From Polaromonas sp. (GTDB lineage Bacteria > Pseudomonadota > Gammaproteobacteria > Burkholderiales > Burkholderiaceae_C): a stretch of DNA of 37,331 nt. Where the stretch lies: positions 1 to 37,331 of the forward strand of contig NZ_JACDDD010000033.1 in the NCBI RefSeq assembly GCF_013817205.1. Reading direction: 5' to 3'. Under the pieces are notes generated by a model. The model was not told the origin of the DNA and searched no databases. It saw only the letters and a list, made by a program, of their open reading frames with translations. Positions within the stretch are counted from its first letter, which is position 1; each line of letters begins with the position of its first letter. Below, piece by piece: positions 1 to 6,984 of this stretch. The translations under genes and the position numbers were made by a program.

Positions 1-1161
1 CTCGATCACCTCACCATCGTCGGCGCTGACAAAACCGGCCGGTCCGAACAGATTGGCCTGGCGCAGGCGGCGCCGCGTCATCTCGGGCGTGTCGTCGGCA
101 AAGCCGAAATGGGTCCAGACAAAATCGAACTCGCCTTGCCCGCGCGGCACGATGTGACGCGTGCTCAGCGAGTTGACCTGCTGCTGGATGATCAGGCTGG
201 GAAACAGCGTGATCATGGTCACGGTCGGCGTGATGGGCGTATCGGGATTGGAAGGATCACCAATCGTCCACCAGGGCTCGGGCACCACGTCGAGCAGGCG
301 GTCGTCGTTCAAGGCCATGTTGGCCTTGAACGATGTCACGCCCTCGGTCACAGCGGCGTTTTGACCGCCCTCGTTGCGGCGCGAGATCATCACGGCATGC
401 CGGCCTTGTGCGTCCATCACCATGCGGCTTTTCTGGTCGGCACGCCACAGGCCGAAGGTGACAAACCAAGTGTGAAGCAGGCCCGGATGGTAAGGGTCCT
501 TGATGTTTTCCATCATCAGCTTCCAGTTGCCCGGGATGCGCTGGCGGTTGTACCCCAGCAGGGTCAGTTGCCGTCCCTTGAAGATGCGGTCCAGCCAGGG
601 CATCACGTTGGAACCCAGGTAATCTTCCAGCGGCTCGACCGCTTCGCTGAAAGTGGCAAACACCAGGCCATGCAGCACGGCGACCCGCAGCTTGGTCAGT
701 CCGTGGTCTTTCAGCTCAAAGCCTTCGGGCATGCCGCCGTTGACGCAATCGCCGTCCTTCACGCCGTCCTTGAACGGCAAGCCGGCCAGGTCGCCGTTGA
801 GTTTGTAGGTCCACTGGTGGTAAGGGCAGACAAACCTGCGCGCATTACCCTGCAGATTCTGGCAAAACCGCACGCCACGGTGGGCGCAGCGGTTTTCCAC
901 CACACGAACGCCGTGATCGGTATCCCGGTCTTTCGGTGCCACGCGGTCGCGCACCATCACCACCTGGCGCTCGCCGACATGGCTTAGCTTGAAGTCACCC
1001 AGGTTGGGAATCTCGACCGCCAGCCCGACATAACACCAGTGCGGTCCATAGAAGATTTTGTCCAACTCGCGCTGGTACAGCTGGGCGTCGGTGTAGGCCC
1101 AGAAAGGCACGCGGCTGGAGCCGGGTTTGGTCCAGCGGGACAGGGGTTGCGCTGCGTTCAT
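1..1161 (-). CDS. Rieske aromatic-ring-hydroxylating oxygenase, large subunit (salicylate 5-hydroxylase/NagG-like), C-terminus cut by window edge
   Basis: Large (catalytic) subunit of a three-component Rieske non-haem iron oxygenase, which hydroxylates an aromatic ring using electrons from a ferredoxin and reductase. The 387 visible codons read through to base 1 with no stop. The Rieske centre ligands are visible as CAHRG (about residue 93) and CPYHQW (about residue 113). The mononuclear iron site is ENIKDPYHPGLLH, giving the Asp-x2-His-x4-His arrangement. From memory of the family the text is closest to NagG (salicylate 5-hydroxylase) and to AndAc-type anthranilate dioxygenase, so the substrate is probably a hydroxy- or aminobenzoate. 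This is inference, because no small subunit, ferredoxin or reductase is in the window; they would lie to the left. The start ATG at 1161 has a GGAG-like ribosome site (ACGGAGAC). It is divergent from the lipoprotein hydrolase at 1322. Confidence 0.9.
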   Translation of the reverse strand, partial: MNAAQPLSRWTKPGSSRVPFWAYTDAQLYQRELDKIFYGPHWCYVGLAVEIPNLGDFKLSHVGERQVVMVRDRVAPKDRDTDHGVRVVENRCAHRGVRFCQNLQGNARRFVCPYHQWTYKLNGDLAGLPFKDGVKDGDCVNGGMPEGFELKDHGLTKLRVAVLHGLVFATFSEAVEPLEDYLGSNVMPWLDRIFKGRQLTLLGYNRQRIPGNWKLMMENIKDPYHPGLLHTWFVTFGLWRADQKSRMVMDAQGRHAVMISRRNEGGQNAAVTEGVTSFKANMALNDDRLLDVVPEPWWTIGDPSNPDTPITPTVTMITLFPSLIIQQQVNSLSTRHIVPRGQGEFDFVWTHFGFADDTPEMTRRRLRQANLFGPAGFVSADDGEVIE

Positions 1162-1321
1162 CTGAAGTGTCTCCGTATCCCGTTGCGCCGTGCGCACCAG
1201 GCTAAACAAATAATACGCTCACTTAGCAATTCACGACAATGCCCGTCATGCTAGCGCGGCTTGGGCCTGCATCCGTGTTTCCCACACTGTTCCTAGCGGT
1301 GGCGACTGCTAGCATCGGGCG

Positions 1322-2659
1322 ATGAAACACGCCCTCAGTCTCTGTCTGGCCGTCACCGCAACAGTGCTCGCTGGTTGCGCCGCCTCTCCCGCCGTGTTGG
1401 CCCCACCGCCCCAATCGCAGGCCTGCCCGGCCGAGGTTCCGGTCGGTGCCCGCTGTTACAACGGCGAGGATGGACATGGCGCGTTTTACCGTATCGCCAT
1501 CCCCTCCAACTGGGACAAACAAGTGCTGGTCATGCATGCCCACGGCGGCCCCGCTGACACCGGCCCGGCCCAATCCTCCCGCAGCGAGGAAGACCTCAAG
1601 CGCTGGGCCGTGACCGTCAAGGCCGGTTACGCGTGGGCCGGCTCCAGTTACCGCCGCGGCGGTTACGGGGTAACCATGGCCGCGGAAGATACTGAACGCC
1701 TGCGACAGATTTTTGTGCAGCATTTCGGATCGGCCCGCCGCACGCTGCTGCACGGGCAAAGTTATGGCGGCGGCGTGGCTTCCAAGGCGGCAGAAATTTA
1801 CGCCGCCGTGGCGGGCCGGCGCGGCCCCTACGACGGCGTGCTGCTGACCAACAGCGTACTGGGCGGCGGCCAGCTCGCCCACACCTTCCGCCTCGACCTG
1901 CGTGGCGTCTACCAGTACGTTTGCAAGAACCACCCGAAGCCGGACGAAGTGCCCTACCCGCTTTGGCAAGGCTTGCCGATGGATTCAACCCTGACCCGCG
2001 CAGAGCTGCTGAACAGAATTGACGACTGCACCGGCGTACGCAAGCCTGCAGCCCAACGCAGCGCGCAGCAGGCTGCCAATCTCGCCACCATCGTCAATGT
2101 GCTGAAGATCCGCGAACAATCACTGGCCGGCCACATGAACTTTGCGACCTGGTTGTTTCGCGATCTGACCCAACTGCGTCTGGACAAGCGCAATCCTTTT
2201 GACAACTCAACGGCGGTTTACAGCGGCTCGGCCAACGACGCCGCGCTCAACGCCGGGGTGTTGCGCTACAAGGCCGATCCGCAGGCCGTGGCTGAACTGG
2301 CCAAAGACAGCGCGCCCGATGGCCGTGTCAACGTACCGACCTTGAGCATTCATGCCGCCAACGATCCGACCGCGTTTGTCGAGCTGGAGTCCGCCTACCG
2401 CGAAGTGCGCGAGCGGGCCGGGTCGGCGCAGCTCCTAGTGCAAACCTTCAGCGACGAGTCCGACCACAGCTACCTCGCTGAAGCGCAATACCCGGCGCTT
2501 TTCACTGCGCTGCTGGACTGGGTCAACAAAGGCGACAAACCGACGCCGCAAGCAGTTCTGGCCTTGTGCCGGGGCTACGAAGCCACCTACGGCAAGGGTT
2601 GCCGCATCCAGCCCGACTACCGCAGCCCGCCGTTGTCGAGCCGCGTTACGCCACGTTAG
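1322..2659 (+). CDS. Lipoprotein alpha/beta hydrolase
   Basis: A 445-residue alpha/beta-hydrolase-fold enzyme with an N-terminal lipoprotein signal: a hydrophobic stretch ends in the lipobox LAGC, with Cys at residue 19. It is therefore probably anchored in the envelope. The oxyanion region looks like HAHGGPAD (about residue 73), the nucleophile elbow is GQSYGG (about residue 144), and the late DESDHS segment (about residue 381) carries a candidate catalytic His. A candidate acid is in HAANDPTA. The natural substrate is unknown; ester or peptide hydrolysis is the general family chemistry. The gene is divergent from the Rieske oxygenase and could act on related aromatic esters, but only position suggests this. 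Its 3' end overlaps the convergent dedA-like gene by 14 bases. Confidence 0.8.
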   Translation: MKHALSLCLAVTATVLAGCAASPAVLAPPPQSQACPAEVPVGARCYNGEDGHGAFYRIAIPSNWDKQVLVMHAHGGPADTGPAQSSRSEEDLKRWAVTVKAGYAWAGSSYRRGGYGVTMAAEDTERLRQIFVQHFGSARRTLLHGQSYGGGVASKAAEIYAAVAGRRGPYDGVLLTNSVLGGGQLAHTFRLDLRGVYQYVCKNHPKPDEVPYPLWQGLPMDSTLTRAELLNRIDDCTGVRKPAAQRSAQQAANLATIVNVLKIREQSLAGHMNFATWLFRDLTQLRLDKRNPFDNSTAVYSGSANDAALNAGVLRYKADPQAVAELAKDSAPDGRVNVPTLSIHAANDPTAFVELESAYREVRERAGSAQLLVQTFSDESDHSYLAEAQYPALFTALLDWVNKGDKPTPQAVLALCRGYEATYGKGCRIQPDYRSPPLSSRVTPR

Positions 2660-3296
2660 GTTTGATGCGGCTGGCCTTCCACGCGCCATACAGCACGATC
2701 AGGCCCGGAATCAGGATCATGCCCCAGATGATCTTGCTCAGATTGGCCTGCACCCAGGCCAGGTTGCCGAACAGGTAGCCAGCGACTGTCAGCCCCACCA
2801 CCCAGATCAACGCGCCGATGACGTTGTAGGCGCTGAACTTGCCACGGCTCATCTCGGCGACCCCCGCCACAAACGGCGCAAAGGTGCGCAAAAAGGGCAT
2901 GAAACGCGCCAGGATGATCGTGATGCCCCCGTAACGTTCGTAGAAATCATGGGCCTGGTTGAAGGCACGCTTGTTGAAAAACTTCGACTGCTCCCACTGG
3001 AACACCTTGGGTCCGAAATAACGGCCTATGGAATAGTTGCACTGGTCGCCCAGAATCGCAGCCACCACCAGCAGCCCCATGGCCAGCGGCAGGCTCAACA
3101 GTCCAACGCCGCACAGGGCGCCGACCACAAACAGCAGCGAATCCCCAGGCAGGAAGGGCATGACCACCACGCCGGTCTCGACAAAAATTATCAAAAACAG
3201 CAGGGCGTAGACCCACATGCCGTAGCTGCGCGTGAAAGCCTCCAGGTGTTTGTCCACGTGGAGGATGAAGTCGATCAGAAAGGAGATGATTTCCAT
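2646..3296 (-). CDS. DedA family membrane protein
   Basis: An integral inner-membrane protein of the DedA/SNARE-associated (VTT) superfamily, 216 residues, a normal length for the family. Members are linked to undecaprenyl-phosphate or phospholipid flipping and envelope homeostasis. Family features are present: FVETG and FLPGDSLLF in the first third (the acidic Glu and Asp needed in E. coli YqjA/YghB), GRYFGPK, then ARFMPFLRTFAPFVAG with the conserved Arg residues. Four to five hydrophobic segments follow. The reading frame extends upstream to 3380, but the extra residues are polar and unlike the family, so the ATG at 3296 is preferred. The ribosome site is weak. Confidence 0.88.
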   Translation of the reverse strand: MEIISFLIDFILHVDKHLEAFTRSYGMWVYALLFLIIFVETGVVVMPFLPGDSLLFVVGALCGVGLLSLPLAMGLLVVAAILGDQCNYSIGRYFGPKVFQWEQSKFFNKRAFNQAHDFYERYGGITIILARFMPFLRTFAPFVAGVAEMSRGKFSAYNVIGALIWVVGLTVAGYLFGNLAWVQANLSKIIWGMILIPGLIVLYGAWKASRIKPNVA

Positions 3297-3433
3297 GGGG
3301 AGATTTTGACATGTCGCCACCTCCGGGGTCGCCACCGGCCCGCTGCAGCGCTTCCTGATGAGTTTGGCGCAATTGTTCAAGACAGCCCAGCGCTACTGGC
3401 CAGACACTGCGGGTCTCATCAAGGAGCCTGCCT

Positions 3434-3904
3434 GTGAATATCCTGATCAACGGCGTCCGCCGCGACGCTGCCCCTGCCTGGAAAGACGACACACTTTTGT
3501 CCGTGCTGCGCGAACACCTGGGCCTGTGCGGAAGCAAATTCGGCTGCGGCATGGGCCTGTGCGGCGCCTGCACTGTGTTGCTCGACGGCCAGCCACAACG
3601 CGCCTGCCTGGTGCCGGTCGCAGACATTGGCAAGCGCCCTGTCACGACCATTGAGGGCCTTGCACAGGGCGACAAGCTGCACCCGGTGCAGCAGGCCTGG
3701 CTGGATGAAACCGTGTCTCAATGCGGTTATTGTCAGGCGGGCCAGATCATGGCGGCGGTTGCCCTGCTCCAGACCACTCCGCGCCCCACCGACGCGCAAG
3801 TTGACACCGCACTGGCCGGGCATCTTTGCCGCTGCGGCACGCAGCAGCGGGTGCGCGCCGCCATCCATCGCGCCGCAGCGCAAATGGCCCGGAGCCCCGC
3901 ATGA
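3434..3904 (+). CDS. (2Fe-2S)-binding subunit of molybdenum hydroxylase (IorA-like)
   Basis: Small electron-transfer subunit of the xanthine dehydrogenase family. It carries two 2Fe-2S clusters that pass electrons from the molybdenum site. At 156 residues it has the normal length. The N-terminal plant-ferredoxin-type cluster is bound by the GCGMGLCGACT motif plus the later RACL cysteine. The C-terminal helical cluster uses SQCGYCQAG and HLCRCGT. The start is GTG at 3434, supported by AAGGAG 7 bases upstream. Its stop overlaps the start of the Mo subunit (ATGA at 3901), so the two are translationally coupled. No FAD subunit is present, which fits the two-subunit isoquinoline oxidoreductase (IorAB) type, whose electrons probably go to a cytochrome. 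Confidence 0.92.
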   Translation: MNILINGVRRDAAPAWKDDTLLSVLREHLGLCGSKFGCGMGLCGACTVLLDGQPQRACLVPVADIGKRPVTTIEGLAQGDKLHPVQQAWLDETVSQCGYCQAGQIMAAVALLQTTPRPTDAQVDTALAGHLCRCGTQQRVRAAIHRAAAQMARSPA

Positions 3905-5982
3905 GGCGCCGGGCATTTGTCGCCGCCAGCGCGGCCACGCTCACGGTCACGCTGCTGCCGGGTTGCGCTTTGGTACCGGTCATTCCAAAACGACCGGCAC
4001 CGACCCTGTCGGACGCGGCGGGCTGGGTGCGCCACGCCAGCGGCCGCTACACCGTGCACCTGCCACGCGCAGAGATGGGGCAAAACATTGCCACCGCGTT
4101 CAAGCAGATTGCCTGCGATGAACTGGGCGCGGCATGGGACTCTGTGGAAGTGCAGCTCATGGCGACAACGACCATAGCCCGCGTCAAAGCGACCGTCGGC
4201 AGTGACTCAGTCAAGGATTACGCCTTGCCGCTGGCGCAGGCCTGCGCCACCTTGCGCCTGGCGCTGGAAGCCGGCAGCCGCGACGCCGTGCTGCAGGCGC
4301 AAGACTTGCCACCAACGGCCCTGCGCGCCTTCTCCAGAAATGCCACGTGGGTCGGGAGGGCCGCGCCGCAGGTGCAGGGCCGGGAGATCGTGACTGGCCA
4401 GCCCCTGTATGCCGCCGACATCCGACGCCCCGGCATGCTTTTTGGCCGGGTGCTGCGCGCGCCGGCGTCACCCGAAACGCCGTCGCGCCCCGGCCACTTC
4501 AACGAGGCCGCCGGCCACGCGGTGCCGGGCTTCGTGGCCGTGGTGACCGACAAGCGCCTGGCGCAATCCAACGCACAAGGCCTGGGTATCGTGGCGCATA
4601 CCCCCGGTGCGCTGGACCGGATCGAAGCGGCGCTGGCTGTGGACTGGTTGATTGATCCGGTGGCCGACACGCGCAGTCCGGCACTACAGATTGATCTCGC
4701 CCCGCGGCTGGAGCGCGGACAGCTCGCGCACGTGGCGCGCAAGGGCCAACTGGAAGAGGCCGCGCCCTGGACCGTCGATATGCAACTGGAAGTCCCGCTG
4801 GCCGCACACAGCGCTATCGAGCCGCGCGCGGCGGTGGCTGAACCGCGCGGCAAGCAGATGGCCCTGTGGGTAGGCGGGCAAGACCCGTTTTACCAACGCG
4901 ACGTGGTGGCCCGGGCCCTCGGCCTCAACGTAGATGATGTGCATGTTCAGGCCATGCGCATAGGCGGTGCGTTTGGCGGCAAAACCCTGTGCACGGTGGA
5001 GCTCGAAGCCGCCGTGCTGGCGCACACACTGCGCGCACCCGTCAAGGTGCAATGGACCCGCAAGCAGGAGCTGGCCCAGGCCTTTCACCGTCCGCCTTCC
5101 AGCCACCGCGTGCGCGCCCGCTTGCGCGACGGCAAACTGACCGACTGGTGGCACGCCTTTTCGACCAGCCACATCCTGTTCACCGGCGCCGCCATGCCGC
5201 CGTGGATGCAGCTGGCGGCAGATTTTCTGGGCGACGCGGGGGTGGCACGTGGCAGCACGCTGCCGTATGACTGCACCAACCAGCGTGTGGAGTACGACCT
5301 GACCCGGCTGACAGCCCTGACCGGACCGTGGCGCGGCTTGGGTGCCGCACCCAACCTGCTGGCTGTCGAAAGCGCCATCGACGAATGCGCCCGCGCCTCG
5401 GGCATGGACGCGCTGGCCTTTCGCCTGAAGCATTTATCCCAACCACGCCTGAAGGCGGTGCTGGAACGCGTCGCACGCGACGCGCGCTGGGGCAGCCCGC
5501 TGCTGCGTCAGGAAAACCATCTGCTACGGGGACGCGGCCTGGCCTGTGGCATTTACAAAGGCATGAGTTACGCAGCGGCGGTGGCAGACGTGGAAATCGA
5601 TTCCCGCACCGGCGCTGCGCGGGTCGCACGGCTGTGGTGTGCCCACGATTGCGGCCGCATGATCAACCCGGACCAGGTGCGCGCCCAGACCGAGGGCAAC
5701 CTGGTCTGGTGCATCGGCATGATGCTGGTAGAAGAGTTGCCGTTCGCCAATGGCCGGGTGCAGGCCAGCAGTTTTGCCGATGCACCGATACCGCGCATCG
5801 CCGACATCGGCGCCATGGAAATCACCCTGATCGACAGCCCGGAGCCGTCCACTGGCGCTGGCGAGACCGCCATGGTGGCAGGCGCCGGTGCGATTGCCAA
5901 CGCGCTGCGCGACGCAGCCGGCCACCGCTTCAACCGGGTGCCCGTACGCGCCAGCGACATCCTTCAGGCACTGCGGCGCTGA
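3901..5982 (+). CDS. Molybdopterin-binding subunit of xanthine-dehydrogenase-family oxidoreductase (IorB-like), Tat/lipobox leader
   Basis: Catalytic subunit of a molybdenum hydroxylase, which hydroxylates a heterocycle or oxidises an aldehyde with water as oxygen donor. It has 693 residues from the ATG at 3901; the frame is open further upstream, but that part lies over the small subunit. Mo-cofactor contacts are GGAFGGK (residues 355-361) and PWRGLG (about 476); the catalytic Glu is in GAGET (Glu about 655). The N-terminus is a twin-arginine-like leader (MRRRAFVAA) ending in LLPGC, a possible lipobox. The holoenzyme may therefore be folded in the cytoplasm, exported by Tat together with the leaderless 2Fe-2S subunit, and perhaps lipid-anchored. 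The substrate cannot be told from sequence. It is co-transcribed with the small subunit and followed by an AraC regulator after 20 bases. Confidence 0.9.
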   Translation: MRRRAFVAASAATLTVTLLPGCALVPVIPKRPAPTLSDAAGWVRHASGRYTVHLPRAEMGQNIATAFKQIACDELGAAWDSVEVQLMATTTIARVKATVGSDSVKDYALPLAQACATLRLALEAGSRDAVLQAQDLPPTALRAFSRNATWVGRAAPQVQGREIVTGQPLYAADIRRPGMLFGRVLRAPASPETPSRPGHFNEAAGHAVPGFVAVVTDKRLAQSNAQGLGIVAHTPGALDRIEAALAVDWLIDPVADTRSPALQIDLAPRLERGQLAHVARKGQLEEAAPWTVDMQLEVPLAAHSAIEPRAAVAEPRGKQMALWVGGQDPFYQRDVVARALGLNVDDVHVQAMRIGGAFGGKTLCTVELEAAVLAHTLRAPVKVQWTRKQELAQAFHRPPSSHRVRARLRDGKLTDWWHAFSTSHILFTGAAMPPWMQLAADFLGDAGVARGSTLPYDCTNQRVEYDLTRLTALTGPWRGLGAAPNLLAVESAIDECARASGMDALAFRLKHLSQPRLKAVLERVARDARWGSPLLRQENHLLRGRGLACGIYKGMSYAAAVADVEIDSRTGAARVARLWCAHDCGRMINPDQVRAQTEGNLVWCIGMMLVEELPFANGRVQASSFADAPIPRIADIGAMEITLIDSPEPSTGAGETAMVAGAGAIANALRDAAGHRFNRVPVRASDILQALRR

Positions 5983-6002
5983 AGCTCAGGGATACTTCGA
6001 CC

Positions 6003-6932
6003 ATGAGCGACTTTGCCAGCGCCGTGATGATCCGCATTCTTGCCGGGGGCATGCGCCTGCAAGGCCTGACGCCGCCGCCTCTGCCTGCTGCCGGAGCGCG
6101 CGTGGCGCTGGAACACAAGCGCCGACTGGTCGCCAGCGCCCTGGCGCAAGGCGGCTGGGCCTGCCTGCCGCTCCTGGGCAGTGGGGTCGCGGCCATCCGG
6201 GGCGACCCGGTCCATCAGGCCCTGACTGATTGCGCCACAGCCACCGAATTTTTCGACCGCTGGTGCCGACTGGAACGGTATATCCACTCACGGCACCGTA
6301 TCCAGGTTGAGGCCACCCCGGGCTGCGGGCTGCGGGTGACCCACCTGTCACTGCGTCCGGTCGAACCGCCCTTGCCCGCCGAGAACCTGATCGTTCTTGG
6401 CGTGCTCGCCGCCGCCATGGAGGAAGCGGGAATCCAGGAAGTGCGCGTCACGGTGGCTGGGGCACCGGTATACCCGCAGGTGGACCCTGCAGCGCTGGAA
6501 GCCCTGGTGGCCTCCGCGCAAACCGCCGAGTGGCACTTCACCTGGCGGGAGGCAGCCGTTTCTCTGCCGCGCCAGCCGGTCAGCGCCGGCTTGGCCGAGG
6601 ACCTCACCGGTCCTCCGCTAGCACGCCAGTTGGGCCGGCTGGCCTTGAACGACCTGATGGATGTGCCCCCGCTCGCACAGGCCGCGCGCCAGCTCGGCAT
6701 GGCGCCGCGCAGCCTGCAACGGCAGCTCGCCGACAGCGGTTTGTCTTATTCCGGCGTCGTGACGCAGACCCGGTGCCGCGCCGCCGCCTGGCACCTTCTG
6801 CGCTCGACCGAAGGCTCCGCTGCAACCGGCTTCATCTGCGGCTTCTCTGACCAGGCCCACTTCACCCGGGTGTTCCACCGGGAGGTCGGCGTACCCCCGT
6901 CGCGCTACCGCAAGGAATTCGGACAAGATTGA
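6003..6932 (+). CDS. AraC family transcriptional regulator
   Basis: A 309-residue regulator with an N-terminal arabinose-binding-like (OruR/ArgR-type) region up to about residue 190 and a C-terminal AraC double helix-turn-helix. The second helix-turn-helix shows the family pattern GFSDQAHFTRVFHREVGVPPS at the end. Several in-frame upstream starts lie inside the Mo-subunit gene; the ATG at 6003 gives the usual AraC length and has AGGGA upstream. With only 20 bases to the molybdenum hydroxylase genes and the same strand, it is probably the regulator of that operon and may sense its substrate. That link is by position only. Confidence 0.85.
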   Translation: MSDFASAVMIRILAGGMRLQGLTPPPLPAAGARVALEHKRRLVASALAQGGWACLPLLGSGVAAIRGDPVHQALTDCATATEFFDRWCRLERYIHSRHRIQVEATPGCGLRVTHLSLRPVEPPLPAENLIVLGVLAAAMEEAGIQEVRVTVAGAPVYPQVDPAALEALVASAQTAEWHFTWREAAVSLPRQPVSAGLAEDLTGPPLARQLGRLALNDLMDVPPLAQAARQLGMAPRSLQRQLADSGLSYSGVVTQTRCRAAAWHLLRSTEGSAATGFICGFSDQAHFTRVFHREVGVPPSRYRKEFGQD

Positions 6933-6984
6933 ACGGGCAGACCGCTGCGGAAGAGCCTCAAATACTTCCACCTAGAATCGCAAG

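Noticed and set aside
109..987. Long plus-strand frame over the Rieske gene
   Set aside because: Antisense shadow of a clearly conserved oxygenase; its His/Gln/Val-rich text has no family features.
4806..4830. CGCTATCGAG in the Mo-subunit gene as another repeat copy
   Set aside because: Only the first few bases match; the ATAGC and GGGGCT parts are missing.
5328..6002. N-terminal extension of the AraC regulator into the Mo-subunit gene
   Set aside because: Arg/Gly-rich out-of-frame text; AraC proteins of this type start near 6003 and have about 310 residues.
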